From Desulfobulbus propionicus (lineage in GTDB: Bacteria; Desulfobacterota; Desulfobulbia; Desulfobulbales; Desulfobulbaceae), in contig PDTD01000022.1 of NCBI GenBank assembly GCA_002748755.1, positions 1-51,880 on the forward strand: DNA of 51,880 bases, written 5' to 3'. Position 1 is the first letter of the stretch; every line of letters starts with the position of its first letter. The position numbers and the translations under genes were made by a program. Positions 1 through 9,547 of the stretch are shown here, one piece after another. Under the pieces are notes generated by a model. That model saw only the letters and a list, made by a program, of their open reading frames with translations. It had not been told where the DNA came from and searched no databases.

Positions 1-232
1 CACTGGATTTACTTACCCCGAAAGCTCGGCAAATCTCTGCCTGGGTGGCGCTTCCATTAACATGAAGCTGGCTGGTTATCATTTTGAACGAGCGGATATA
101 TTCGACATCATGGGTGAATATTGGCAGGTTCCCATATAGATACGTGATACTGTTGTCTTTTCGCATAAAGCCAACGTTTTGGTTGATCAGGGAAAAACCT
201 TCCGGGAAAAAGGGGAGTTGCAGCTGCGGCAT
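1..232 (-). CDS. HTH transposase-like protein, N-terminal part (runs off left edge)
   Basis: Translating the minus strand from an ATG at 232 gives 77 codons open to the window edge. The product starts MPQLQLPFFPEG. A stretch around residues 55-75 (SATQAEICRAFGVSKSS) has the spacing of a helix-turn-helix that continues into the missing part. From memory, this N-terminus resembles a group of HTH proteins associated with transposases in Desulfobacterota and Gammaproteobacteria; that assignment is family recall, not a search. The next element on the same strand is a broken DDE transposase, so this end of the window looks like mobile-element territory. Whether the gene is complete beyond the edge cannot be seen. 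It could instead be a stand-alone regulator. Confidence 0.55.
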   Translation of the reverse strand, partial: MPQLQLPFFPEGFSLINQNVGFMRKDNSITYLYGNLPIFTHDVEYIRSFKMITSQLHVNGSATQAEICRAFGVSKSS

Positions 233-384
233 AATGGTACTCCAGCGAAAAAAATGGATAAATCTGTGTTTACGGTAGCATATCGGAATCTTTGCCCTTG
301 GTACATCCTGTTTTATCTATGCGGGTGACTTTTTCGATGTTTGTACAGAAAATTAAGAAATTACACCGGCAAGCAGAGGATGGC

Positions 385-1185
385 TTAAATTGTCGAGGTC
401 AGGAGGTCTGTATTTTTACCATAGAGAAAAACCTCCTTCCTCTTTTCTACCATACAGGCAACTCGCTCATCCGATACTTTTTCCCATATTTCCGGGGACA
501 ACCTCTTTTTTGTCTGGGTGGGAAGATCGTACAAAGAGCTATCTTTTCTGACCTGCCCTATGCCGATAAAGGTATCTTTGAAAGAAGAGCAGAGTAATTT
601 CCTTTTCATGTACCAACTATCCATAAGGACAAAGGTTTTCTTCTCCATAAAAACGGGGGCAATAACCCTGATCAGAGTTTTTGCCGCCTCAAGTTTCCAC
701 GTATTGCCATTCGCCCTCATAAGCCTGGACAAGAGAGGAGCTGCGGAATGTTTCTTGCCGGTTGTGATGGATAGAGCCATGCTGAGCCAACACTGGCCTG
801 GGGCAGAAACAGGCGGTTGATTGTATTGCCGTGCTGGTGAAAAATTCCGCTGCCCAGAGCTTTTTTCGAGTTTTGGTATATAAATGTGTCGTCAAAGATC
901 AAAAACCAATGTGGTTGCGGGTAAAACCGTATAACCATCCTGGCCAGTTGCACGCCAAGTGCAACCCACGACCACTTACTCCTCTGTAGCCACTTATAAT
1001 AACTGGTCCAGGTTCGTAAGGGGTGTTTGCTAGCTAGGCTTGGGTAACGAACCCTGACTGCGTGATCATGGCTCCAACCAGTAACTCAATAATTGTTGGT
1101 ACGAAACGAAGTGGTAGAGCCCTGGTGAGATATGTGATACTCTCAAACAGGATACAGGGGATGGTAGAGCATCCTTTGTTTTCCA
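385..1185 (-). pseudogene. DDE transposase remnant, frameshifted (IS701/DDE_5-like)
   Basis: Three minus-strand reading frames join into one transposase-like sequence. The N-terminal piece (about 1185-1030) reads LPLRFVPTIIELLVGAMITQ and stops. The middle piece (about 1045-785) carries RTWTSYYKWLQRSKWSW and then FLIFDDTFIY, the first acidic motif of this family, followed by an HQHGN-type segment. The C-terminal piece (780-385) carries a second Asp in FVLMDSWYMKRKLL and then GIGQVRKDSSLYDLP. At least two frameshifts (near 1030-1045 and near 785) plus an early stop make it non-functional. The exact 5' end is uncertain because no clear start codon remains. Family placement (DDE superfamily endonuclease, IS701-like) rests on motif recall. 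No flanking inverted repeats were recognised. Confidence 0.75.
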
Positions 1186-1659
1186 TAGTGGCATCCAGAA
1201 AGGTTACATTTTTTCTCCTGAGAAAGCCTGGCTATCGCCGTTTATCTATTATGTCAACAAGGGAATTCCACTTTTATTTTTACTGCCCTTTCCCTAGCAA
1301 CAAGCAATAGGAAAAGGGCTACGAAACTCTAAACTCCAGTTGTGATTTATATCGAGTTTTTCCGGTTGTATCAGTGCATAATCATAATAAGTTTCATGGT
1401 AACTGATCACGGGAACTTCATCTTTGTCCGATCATTCTTTGCCATATACTCATGTACACAGAGCCTTACTTTGCTTGCTTACCTTCTCGAAAGAGTGCCT
1501 GCACAATTTTGTTGCATCTATGATCAGCTACACGTCAGCAACAGAGAATAACGTAGAAATACAGACCCCGTGATTGGTTTCCTTTATTTTCTCAAATATG
1601 GTCAAAAGTTCATGAGAAAGACGGGCTCACTTTTCACTGACATGATACATGTCTACCAG
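1186..1659. other. intergenic stretch with no recognisable gene; one imperfect inverted repeat
   Basis: No frame on either strand gives a convincing protein. There is an inverted repeat with 12-base arms (1285-1296 and 1308-1319, one mismatch, 11-base loop) lacking a clear T-run. The segment lies between the decayed transposase and the 3' end of selO and may be further mobile-element debris. Confidence 0.5.
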
Positions 1660-3189
1660 TTATGTTCCGCAAAAGGTCTGCAGGATTCGCTCTTCTGGTT
1701 GAGGTGAGTGCATGTATTCGGCATTCTCTGGCTGTTCTTCATAGGGGGTGGCAAGTATTTTGTTGAGTGTATGGACTTCGCTCAAATCTCCCTCTTGTTC
1801 AGCACGCTGAAGAGCGTGTTCAATCCTATGGTTTCTTGGAATGAAAGCAGGGTTAGCTCTGTTCATTACTGCTCTGATCTGTTCGAAAGACGTTGATTCT
1901 TGTTCGAGCCGTTTATGCCATTGCTTCAGCCAAGGCTGTATATGCTTTGTCTGTTGAAAAAGCGCAAGAAAACGAGAGTTGTCACCCCGTTCTTGGAGCA
2001 TGTCCGACAAATATCTGAAGGCCAGTGTATAATCAATTTCCTGCTGGAAAAGGATATGTAAAAAGGCCTGTACAAGCTCTTGGTCACCCTTTTGGACCGT
2101 GGATAATCCTACTTTGGTGTTCATTTGTTGTTGCCAGTATGCCAGGAAGGTCTCTTGAAAGGAGGCTAAGACCTGTTGCATTGCCTCAATGGCGCTTGCT
2201 GTCTCTGTCGTCATGATGGGCAGCAGGCAGTTACCTAAACTGGTGAGGTTCCAGACGATGATGTTGCTTTGCTGAGAGAATCTATAGCGACCGCTCTTGT
2301 CTATGGAACTGAAAACAATTTCTGGATTATAGTGGTCCATAAAAGCACAGGGGCCGTAATCAATAGTCTCTCCGGAGACTGCGGTATTGTCTGTATTCAT
2401 TACGCCGTGGATAAAACCTACTCTCATCCATTGAGCTACAAGTTTTGCTTGCTTGTCACAGACCAACTGAAAAAAATTGAGATAGGGGTCTTCTGTATGC
2501 TGCGCTCTAGGATAGTGACGGTTTATGCAGTAGTCTGCGAGTTGTTGAAGGGATGTGTAGTCTTCTCGGGCAAGGAAATATTCAAAAGTGCCGATCCTGA
2601 CAAAGCCGGAAGCAGCGCGGGTGAGTATTCCTCCAGGAATCAAGCCTTTTTCTCTGAGGACCGTTTCTCCTGTGGTTACCATGGCCAGGGCCCTGGTTGT
2701 GGGTATGCCCAGTTTGTGCATGGCTTCGCTGACAATGTATTCACGCAGAACCGGGCCAAGTGCAGAGCGACCGTCGCCCCCACGGCTGAAGGCTGTCCGG
2801 CCTGCTCCTTTTAACTGGATATCGTACCGATTCCCATCTCGCCCTCTTTTCTCCCCAAGCAGGATCGCTCTGCCATCTCCGAGTTGCGGTACAAAATAAC
2901 CGAATTGATGGCCCGCATAGACCATGGCAAGAGGTTGAGAATCGCTACTGACGGTGTTGCCGGAAAAAAGATCGGTCAGTTGTTGTGGGCTTAAGTGGCT
3001 GAGGTCGATATCAAGATCGTATGCAAGCTTTTGATTGTATGTGATGACATGAGGAGCGGCGACAGGTGTAGGAAAACATTGTTGATAAAAGTGCCTGGGC
3101 AGTTTGGCGTAGGAATTATGAAACCCCAGGGTACTTTTATGATGGACAGCTCGTGCGCCGTCTTCCTTTTGGCTTGTCGATGTCTTCAT
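1660..3189 (-). CDS. selO: SelO/YdiU protein adenylyltransferase (pseudokinase AMPylase)
   Basis: The 509-residue product matches the SelO (YdiU, UPF0061) family. Known members adopt a kinase fold with ATP bound in flipped orientation and transfer AMP to Ser/Thr/Tyr of target proteins, some of them in redox control. Visible hallmarks are AMVYAGHQFGYFVPQLGDGR near residues 88-107, the nucleotide-site segment QLKGAGRTAFSRGGDGRS (about 124-141), and the metal/catalytic region GVMNTDNTAVSGETIDYGP (about 258-276). It ends in TFCGT; the codon there is TGC, so it uses Cys rather than selenocysteine. Length is in the usual range. The ATG at 3189 is the only start in an upstream-open frame, although the Shine-Dalgarno is weak. 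It follows the amidase gene on the same strand after about 105 bases. Confidence 0.93.
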   Translation of the reverse strand: MKTSTSQKEDGARAVHHKSTLGFHNSYAKLPRHFYQQCFPTPVAAPHVITYNQKLAYDLDIDLSHLSPQQLTDLFSGNTVSSDSQPLAMVYAGHQFGYFVPQLGDGRAILLGEKRGRDGNRYDIQLKGAGRTAFSRGGDGRSALGPVLREYIVSEAMHKLGIPTTRALAMVTTGETVLREKGLIPGGILTRAASGFVRIGTFEYFLAREDYTSLQQLADYCINRHYPRAQHTEDPYLNFFQLVCDKQAKLVAQWMRVGFIHGVMNTDNTAVSGETIDYGPCAFMDHYNPEIVFSSIDKSGRYRFSQQSNIIVWNLTSLGNCLLPIMTTETASAIEAMQQVLASFQETFLAYWQQQMNTKVGLSTVQKGDQELVQAFLHILFQQEIDYTLAFRYLSDMLQERGDNSRFLALFQQTKHIQPWLKQWHKRLEQESTSFEQIRAVMNRANPAFIPRNHRIEHALQRAEQEGDLSEVHTLNKILATPYEEQPENAEYMHSPQPEERILQTFCGT

Positions 3190-3294
3190 CCTCGGTGCGG
3201 GGTTGCCATTTTCGTGCGAGGTTGAGTAGTGCGAGAAACCCGGCTTGCCATGCCTCCCCCCTCTGTGATTTCGAGATCTGTTGCGTCCTTTGTC

Positions 3295-5148
3295 CTAAGG
3301 CGTCAGAGAAACGCTGGTGTGGTGATTTATGTAGGACACAATACCCATCGCAATTTGTTTGGCTATGGTATTTGAGTAGTCATCACTGCGCAGGAGCTTT
3401 GCTTCCCTGGGATTGGTAAGAAAGGATATTTCCGTGAGAATTGCAGGCATTTTTGCTCCTATTAAAACGTAGAAAGGCGCCTGTTTGACACCGAGGTCTC
3501 TGGAGTCATAGGTGGGTTGTAGTTTCGAGACAAGATGCGTTTGGACATATTGGGCCAATCGGGATGACTCATGCATTTTGGAGTTTTTCATCAGGTCAGC
3601 CAATATGTCCTGCATCTCACTGATGTTATGTGTCGAGGTCGCGTTTTCAAAGGCCGCGACCCGCATGGATTCGGCGTTTGTAGCCAGATTCAGATAATAA
3701 GTCTCTATGCCGTGTACGTTTTTGTCAGCATGCGCATTCACATGAATGGAGACAAACAAATCCGCATTCAGGGTGTTGGCGATTGCTGTACGTTCTTCCA
3801 GAGGAATAAATATGTCGCGATCTCTGGTGAGAACCGTCTCATATCCGTAAGATGAAGAGAGGATATGCGCTACTTTTCTGGCTACCTGCAAGACAATATC
3901 TTTTTCACGTAAGCCGTACGCCACCGCACCAGGATCCTTACCACCGTGGCCGGGATCGATCACTATCTTGCTAACACCAAGACCGAGCTGCTGGGCAAGC
4001 GAGATTTCGTCTCGGTCCAGGGCCTTTTGGTTGCCCCTGGTATTTGGGACACGTTTTTTTACATCTTTTAAGGTAATGACAGGGTGGTCGGCGATCGGTT
4101 TTCTACTCACCACCTGTTTGGTCTTTGTCTGAACAACCTGTAGGCCAGTTTTTTGAAGGGGGGCAGGTTTTTTGGCAATCTTTGTTTTTTTTCTACCATG
4201 GACATCAACGATGACCCGAAAGGGGTCATTGAGACTGAAAATGTTGTAGTCTGAGATGGATTCGATATCTAGGACAACTCGGACGGTTGTGCGGTTATAT
4301 TGGCCAGATCGAACCTGTTTCAGTAAACCATCTTCGATGGGGATAGGCAGACGATATTGAGCAGGGATATGGCTTTGGTGAAAATCAATATATAATCTTC
4401 TTGGGTTGTCGGGACTTTTTTCCAGCAGATCAGAACTGAAATGCACTGGCCCGGACGAACGAATAACCACTCTGGTGTAGCTATCCGATGACCAGTACTG
4501 AACCGGGAGCACCTGGATCAGTCGTTGCTTTTCCTGACGGTTTTCTAGGGACTTCGGTAGATGTACATTTGCTGTGCTGCGCAGCTTTTCTATCTGGTTG
4601 AGAGCTTGCGCGTATTTATCACCCTCGGGGTACTTGTTGACTATCTGTACAAAGTGATCCGCAGCAAGCTGCGGGTTGTTTCGAATCTGCAGGTAAATGA
4701 TCGCCTTGTTGTAGAGGGCGTCATCTGCCAGTTTGTTGCTCGGAAAGATAGATGCGACATCGTTGAAATAGTCAAGGGCGTGATCAAGATCAATGGGGAA
4801 CTGAAATTGACTGTACATTTTTTTTTGCAACCTCCCCATCATGTATAAGGCTGAGGGGGCAAAGGGACCTTTGGGTTGTTGCAAATAGATTTTTCTGAAC
4901 CGGCGAACCCCGGCCAGCCAGTTGTGCCGTTGCTTGCCATACTGTCCTCCGCGTTCCAGGCGGTAATAATGGTCTTTGGCGGTCTTATAGGCGGCTTGGA
5001 TGGAGATCTGACCCGGCAGAGCATTGGCTCTGGCGAAAGGGATATAAACAGAACAAAGCACAGCAAGAAGTATAAAGAGCCCGAATACTCCCCGGCGAGA
5101 GAATAAAAACAGGACGCGCGGTATGGTAAGCTTGTTTCCGATTAACAC
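3295..5148 (-). CDS. N-acetylmuramoyl-L-alanine amidase, TPR-AMIN-Amidase_3
   Basis: A 617-residue exported peptidoglycan amidase that cleaves the MurNAc-L-Ala bond during daughter-cell separation. An N-terminal hydrophobic segment (about 18-42) serves as signal peptide or anchor. It is followed by a helical TPR-like region (about 50-195, with paired helices such as DALYNKAIIYLQIRN), an AMIN peptidoglycan/septum-targeting domain (about 210-318), a basic linker, and Amidase_3 (about 395-612). The zinc ligands are recognisable: His in VIDPGHGGKDPGA, Glu in REKD and His in SIHVNAH. The catalytic Glu sits in AILTEISFLTNP. The TPR-like N-terminus is an addition compared with E. coli AmiC. It is transcribed with selO. 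A 540-base non-coding stretch lies upstream. Confidence 0.93.
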   Translation of the reverse strand: MLIGNKLTIPRVLFLFSRRGVFGLFILLAVLCSVYIPFARANALPGQISIQAAYKTAKDHYYRLERGGQYGKQRHNWLAGVRRFRKIYLQQPKGPFAPSALYMMGRLQKKMYSQFQFPIDLDHALDYFNDVASIFPSNKLADDALYNKAIIYLQIRNNPQLAADHFVQIVNKYPEGDKYAQALNQIEKLRSTANVHLPKSLENRQEKQRLIQVLPVQYWSSDSYTRVVIRSSGPVHFSSDLLEKSPDNPRRLYIDFHQSHIPAQYRLPIPIEDGLLKQVRSGQYNRTTVRVVLDIESISDYNIFSLNDPFRVIVDVHGRKKTKIAKKPAPLQKTGLQVVQTKTKQVVSRKPIADHPVITLKDVKKRVPNTRGNQKALDRDEISLAQQLGLGVSKIVIDPGHGGKDPGAVAYGLREKDIVLQVARKVAHILSSSYGYETVLTRDRDIFIPLEERTAIANTLNADLFVSIHVNAHADKNVHGIETYYLNLATNAESMRVAAFENATSTHNISEMQDILADLMKNSKMHESSRLAQYVQTHLVSKLQPTYDSRDLGVKQAPFYVLIGAKMPAILTEISFLTNPREAKLLRSDDYSNTIAKQIAMGIVSYINHHTSVSLTP

Positions 5149-5689
5149 TCTGGGGCCATGCTGTCGTAATTCTGAACCGCTTGCCGTTCCTGAATCGAGC
5201 TGTCGATACGCCAGAATATACCTCTTTCTGGTCCGGCTGTCCTGTTGATACCGTATAAGTAAAGCTCGTTTTCAGGCCGTCATGGATCAAGGATCGCTTC
5301 TGCAACTGCTCTCATTGTCTTGCACAATGAGTAACCATAACTCAATATACTCTATGCAGGCGCATGAGTAAAAGATTTTGTACTCTCTTTGGCTTTCTTT
5401 TGCCTGAATCCAGATAGATTCTAACCCGGATTTCTTATCAGCTCGGCTGGCGACAGGTTCGGAAATTTTTGTACCTCATTCTACTTGGGTATATGGGGGC
5501 CAAGATACTGGTTAAAGTGGTACCACCTGGGGGGAGCGTTGGTGCACATTCCATAGAAATTTTCGTCTGCCTGCAGACATCATGATCTTCTGTTTTTACA
5601 GTTTTTTTCTAACAAAATAAAATGTTCATGGGGAATTGGGACGACGATCACGTAGGCGTAAGACCGTATTGTCCATGTAAGCCAGAGCG
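5149..5689. other. intergenic stretch holding repeat copy A
   Basis: No credible gene is seen on either strand between the amidase start and the mutS stop. The only structured element recognised is the inverted-repeat family member at 5423-5536. A promoter for the minus-strand amidase must lie here, but no convincing -35/-10 pair was identified. Confidence 0.55.
5423..5536 (+). repeat. interspersed TIR repeat, copy A (MITE/REP-like)
   Basis: This begins AACCCGGATTTCTTATCAGC and aligns over its whole length with the reverse complement of the 47219-47335 copy. Shared blocks include CAGGTTCGG, a TACCTCATTC...ACTTG core, CCAA.ATACTG and GTGGTACC.CCTGG. It lies in the amidase-mutS gap. The right terminal inverted repeat is degraded. 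Confidence 0.75.
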
Positions 5690-8362
5690 TCACAGATTCC
5701 TACTTTTCTGTAAGAGTTCGTGTATCTTGTAGAGAAGATCCAGAGCCTGACGCGGAGTAAGATCGTCAGGAGCCTTGTCCAGAAGGAGCTTGTGCACTTC
5801 ATCAGGTTGTGGTGCAAACAGAGAAAGCTGGCAAGGGGTGCGGTTCTGGCTCTGTGTGTGAGGAACGGGGCGAGGTTTGCCATGGTGGTCAAAGGCCCCC
5901 CGTTCGATGCTGGCCAAAATGGCATGGGCACGTTCTATGACCTGGGCGGGAACACCGGCGAGGGCGGCGACCTGTATACCATAACTCCGGTTCGTTGCCC
6001 CTTTGACAAGCTTGTGCAAAAAAAGTATTTTTTCATTCCATTCGCGAACGGAAATGGAATAGTTTTGCACCCGATGGTGTGAGAGGGCAAGATCTGTCAG
6101 TTCATGGTAATGGGTTGCAAACAGCGTTTTAATACCGACATTGTTTTTGTTGACCAGCTCTTCGGCAACGGACCAGGCTATGGCGAGACCGTCATAGGTT
6201 GAGGTGCCTCTGCCTATTTCATCAAGAATAACAAGACTGTCTTTTGTGGCGTTGTTGAGAATATTGGCTGTCTCATTCATTTCAACCATGAAAGTTGATT
6301 GCCCCCGGCGTAAATTGTCCATGGCACCGACCCTGGTGAAAATACGGTCAGTCAGGCAAATGGATGCGGACTCAGCAGGCACAAAGCAACCCAGGTGAGC
6401 CATTAGGACAATCAGAGCTGTTTGCCGGAGCACGGTGGATTTCCCAGCCATATTGGGACCTGTTATAATCAGCAGCTGATTGCTTTGTTGATCAAGAAGA
6501 ACATCGTTGGCCACAAAACGTCCTGAATCGAGAGAACGCTCAATAACCGGATGGCGGCCCTCCTTTATTTGTATTGTGTGATTGGTGTTAAATTGTGGTT
6601 TACAGTATTTATATCGGGCGCTGACTACGGCCAGGCTGGTCAGAAAATCAATTCTGGCGATCTGGTGCGCTGTCTGCAGAATACGACGGCTTTGTTCTGC
6701 GATATGGGTGCGAAGCTCCGTAAACAGTCTGTATTCGAGTGCCAGCCTCTCTTCTTGTGCTGATGAGATGGAGTTTTCCAGTTCTTTTAACTCCGGGGTG
6801 ATGAAACGTTCCGCATTGACCAGGGTCTGTTTACGGATGTATTCATCAGGCACAAGGCCTGCCTGGGCACGACTGACCTCAAAGTAGTATCCGAAAACCT
6901 TGTTGAACCCGACCTTGAGCTTGGCGATACCGGTTTTTTCCCTTTCGGTTGCTTCCAGGTTCAGGATAAGTTGCTTGCCGTCCCTAAGCAGATATATCAG
7001 GTGGTCCAATCGTTCGTTGTATCCTTCACGGATAAGCTGTCCTTCTCTCAATGAAATGGGCGCATCGTCGCGGATAGCTTTCTCAATGAGCTCCGAAAGG
7101 TCTTCCAGAGGATCAAGGCGTTTCTGTATGTCTTTCAAAAGAGGGGCGGAAAATGCTTGCAGGGTTTCCTGAAGAGCAGGTAACTGCTGGAAGGATGTTT
7201 TCAGGGCGATGACATCCCGGGCATTACCTTGCCCGAGAACCAGGCGGCTACATAGACGTTCCAGGTCATATACCTGGCCAAGTAGGGTGTGTATATGATC
7301 CCGTGAGCGTGGGGAGAGTAGCAGGTCTTCAACGGCGTCCAGTCGACGGCTGATACGAAGCGTATCCTTGAGCGGGGTAAGAATACGTTCTTTCAGCAGG
7401 CGTGCCCCCATGGGAGTAGTGGTGCTGTCCAGTATATCTAGAAGCGTTCCAGATCGGGTGCCGCCGAGAAGGGTTTCTGTCAGTTCAAGGTTTCTGCGGG
7501 ACGCCTCGTCGAGAATCAGCAGGCCTTCTCTGTTTATGGTATTAATGGTTTGAATGTGATCCAGACTGGTCTTCTGGGTGTCTTGTGTATGGGCAAGCAG
7601 AGCGCCGGCAGCCTGTATGGCGGTTGTCATCTGTTCACAGCCGAAACCGGCCAGGTTGATGGTATTAAAATGTTCAATCAGGGTGGTATGGGCGTGCTCC
7701 TGTTCGTAGAGATGGGGGGGCCGGGTGGTAATACAGATACCGGGCAGCACTGTCTGGATCAGATGTATGGTTGCCGAAAAGTCATTGGCCGCTGTTTCGC
7801 TGAGCAACAGTTCGGCTGGCTGGAACCTGGTGAGAGTATCAATGAGTTCAGGGTGGGTGTCGGGTTGATCAACCTGCTCCGTCAGCAGAAAACTGCCGGT
7901 GGAGGCGTCGAGAAAACTGATTCCAAGAACCATGCCCCTGCTGGATTTTCGGCCAAAAGCCAGGGAACAGATATAACAGTTTGTTTTTTCATCAAGTAAC
8001 TGGTCATCGGTTGTAACCCCGGGGGAGACAACGCGGACAACTTCGCGTTGAACAATCCCTTTCGCCTCCTTTGGATCCTCCACCTGCTCGCATATGGCCA
8101 CTCGATATCCTGCCTTAATCATTTTTCCCAGATACGAACCCAGGGCATGAAAAGGTACCCCGCACATGGGTACTTTATGGGCATCGCTTTTATTGCTACG
8201 GGAGGTGAGTGTGATCCCCAGGACCTTGGAGGCGGTTTCCGCATCCTCAAAAAAAATTTCGTAAAAATCACCCATACGGTAAAACAATATGGCATCGTTG
8301 TGCTGTTCCTTTATTTCAAGGTATTGGCGGAGCATGGGGGTGATTTTTGGAGATGTGGTCAT
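5690..8362 (-). CDS. mutS: DNA mismatch repair protein MutS
   Basis: An 890-residue MutS1 that binds mismatched or looped DNA and recruits MutL. Domain I contains the mismatch-contacting FYRMGDFYEIF near residue 28. Later come the connector, lever/clamp (about 260-580) and the ABC-type ATPase with Walker A GPNMAGKST near 630, the TFMVEMNETANIL segment, Walker B LDEIGRGTSTYDG and the His switch FATHYHEL. It is close to the E. coli length (853). The ATG overlaps the upstream HIT gene stop as ATGA, so translation is probably coupled. It is the last gene of a phosphoesterase-HIT-mutS unit. No mutL is in view. Confidence 0.98.
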   Translation of the reverse strand: MTTSPKITPMLRQYLEIKEQHNDAILFYRMGDFYEIFFEDAETASKVLGITLTSRSNKSDAHKVPMCGVPFHALGSYLGKMIKAGYRVAICEQVEDPKEAKGIVQREVVRVVSPGVTTDDQLLDEKTNCYICSLAFGRKSSRGMVLGISFLDASTGSFLLTEQVDQPDTHPELIDTLTRFQPAELLLSETAANDFSATIHLIQTVLPGICITTRPPHLYEQEHAHTTLIEHFNTINLAGFGCEQMTTAIQAAGALLAHTQDTQKTSLDHIQTINTINREGLLILDEASRRNLELTETLLGGTRSGTLLDILDSTTTPMGARLLKERILTPLKDTLRISRRLDAVEDLLLSPRSRDHIHTLLGQVYDLERLCSRLVLGQGNARDVIALKTSFQQLPALQETLQAFSAPLLKDIQKRLDPLEDLSELIEKAIRDDAPISLREGQLIREGYNERLDHLIYLLRDGKQLILNLEATEREKTGIAKLKVGFNKVFGYYFEVSRAQAGLVPDEYIRKQTLVNAERFITPELKELENSISSAQEERLALEYRLFTELRTHIAEQSRRILQTAHQIARIDFLTSLAVVSARYKYCKPQFNTNHTIQIKEGRHPVIERSLDSGRFVANDVLLDQQSNQLLIITGPNMAGKSTVLRQTALIVLMAHLGCFVPAESASICLTDRIFTRVGAMDNLRRGQSTFMVEMNETANILNNATKDSLVILDEIGRGTSTYDGLAIAWSVAEELVNKNNVGIKTLFATHYHELTDLALSHHRVQNYSISVREWNEKILFLHKLVKGATNRSYGIQVAALAGVPAQVIERAHAILASIERGAFDHHGKPRPVPHTQSQNRTPCQLSLFAPQPDEVHKLLLDKAPDDLTPRQALDLLYKIHELLQKSRNL

Positions 8363-8871
8363 GGCGAATAAGGGGTGGTGCTGAAGAGGTGTTGCATTTC
8401 TGGCTGGAGATGGTCAAAAGTGGCTTCTATATGCTGCGGAATCGTGCGTATTTCTGAGCAGATGGTCATGAAGTTGTGGTCATTTTTCCACCGAGGTACA
8501 ATATGGTAATGCAGATGGTCGGCAATGCCTGCACCTGCAGTTTCTCCCAGATTTAGGCCTATGTTTAGGCCATCGGGCCGAAGCGTGTTCCTCAGCGCTT
8601 GACAACATTGGGTGGTCGCCCACATCAGGGCAGCCTGTTCACTGTAGCCAAGAAGAGAAAGATCGGCCACATGCCGTTTGGGCGCGATGAGCAGATGGCC
8701 GTTGGCATAGGGAAACCTGTTAAGCAGAACCACGATGAACTGGTCACGGTACAAGAGAAGATGCTTTTTGTTGTGGCAGGCTGTTCCAGGTGGTTTGAAG
8801 ATACAGGTCAGTTTTGGATGGTGTTTGCCTAGCACATGCTCCATGCGCCAAGGAGCCCAGAGGGTTTTCAT
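8359..8871 (-). CDS. HIT family protein (nucleotide hydrolase/transferase)
   Basis: A 170-residue histidine-triad protein. The catalytic HxHxHxx motif is DHLHYHIVPRW near residue 130, preceded by the family segment LNRFPYANGHLLIAPKRHVADL. Family members hydrolyse or transfer nucleotides from dinucleoside polyphosphates and aminoacyl-adenylate-type substrates; the exact substrate is unknown. The start was placed at the ATG at 8871 (MKTLWAPWRMEHV), because that N-terminus is typical of the bacterial AP4A-phosphorylase-like HIT group and makes an ATGA overlap with the upstream phosphoesterase stop. A seven-codon-longer start is possible. The 3' end overlaps mutS by four bases. Confidence 0.92.
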   Translation of the reverse strand: MKTLWAPWRMEHVLGKHHPKLTCIFKPPGTACHNKKHLLLYRDQFIVVLLNRFPYANGHLLIAPKRHVADLSLLGYSEQAALMWATTQCCQALRNTLRPDGLNIGLNLGETAGAGIADHLHYHIVPRWKNDHNFMTICSEIRTIPQHIEATFDHLQPEMQHLFSTTPYSP

Positions 8872-9365
8872 AAGTACGCCGGGACCCTGCAAATGCGCCC
8901 GTGGAGTGCCTCATCTATGTCCACCACAGCATAGGTGCCCGGGGCACCGAATCGACCGGTGTCCCTGAACGAGCCTGGATTGATGATAAGGCGCCCTGCC
9001 ACGGTGTGACAGACTGCACGGTGGGTGTGTCCGTAGATGACGCAGTCTGCTTCAGGAAAAATATCCCATAGTCGAGACTCTATATCATGACCAAGGCCGT
9101 CACCATGGATCAGACCAAAAGAAAAGCCTCCCAGGGTAAAGGAGCGTTGTCTTGGCAGCTGACCATGCAGGTCCTGGTTGCACATATTGCCATGAACGGC
9201 ATAGAGCGTTTTATGGGAGAGAGCCTCCAGCAGGCTGGGGGCCGTCAGGTCGCCAGCATGAATGATCACCTGACAGTCATCAAAACAGTGTCGTATTTTC
9301 TTTTTGAACAGGCTGTCCACTTGGGTGAGGTGTGTATCGGATAAGATTCCAAGGCGTTGTTTCAT
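8868..9365 (-). CDS. YfcE/MJ0936-type metallophosphoesterase
   Basis: A 165-residue calcineurin-like phosphoesterase. The metal ligands are visible in order: GILSDTHL (residues 6-13), IHAGDL (about 35-40), AVHGNMCN (about 56-63), LIHGD and YGHTHRA (about 112-118), then a conserved NPGS. This is the compact single-domain form usually annotated as a phosphodiesterase. The physiological substrate is not evident. It is the first gene of a unit that continues, with four-base overlaps, into the HIT protein and mutS. The coupling may be organisational rather than functional. Confidence 0.92.
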   Translation of the reverse strand: MKQRLGILSDTHLTQVDSLFKKKIRHCFDDCQVIIHAGDLTAPSLLEALSHKTLYAVHGNMCNQDLHGQLPRQRSFTLGGFSFGLIHGDGLGHDIESRLWDIFPEADCVIYGHTHRAVCHTVAGRLIINPGSFRDTGRFGAPGTYAVVDIDEALHGRICRVPAYL

Positions 9366-9480
9366 AGGCGGGTCATGTCTCTATTCGTTTGTGGTCATTG
9401 ATCAAATGTAGTAAAGAAAGCCGATAAAGACAAGGATACCATAAAAGTGAACCTCTTTTTTTAGAGAGACACGGTACTCT

Positions 9481-9509
9481 TTGAAATTTGGCAGGCAATT
9501 GCCTATAGT
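9481..9509 (+). promoter_or_regulatory. sigma-70-type promoter for efp
   Basis: TTGAAA (9481-9486) and TATAGT (9504-9509) are separated by 17 bases. They lie 39 bases upstream of the efp start codon in the divergent gap with the phosphoesterase gene. Inferred from consensus match only. Confidence 0.6.
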
Positions 9510-9547
9510 GTCGAACCGGGACTATTACTCTAACTTAAGGGATTATC

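Noticed and set aside
1660-1680. Possible selenocysteine at the SelO C-terminus
   Set aside because: The codon in TFCGT is TGC (Cys) and the frame ends at a normal TAA; no SECIS-like need.
5590-5615. CTGT-TTTT-ACAG followed by a T-run on the plus strand
   Set aside because: The stem is only four bases and no plus-strand gene ends upstream.
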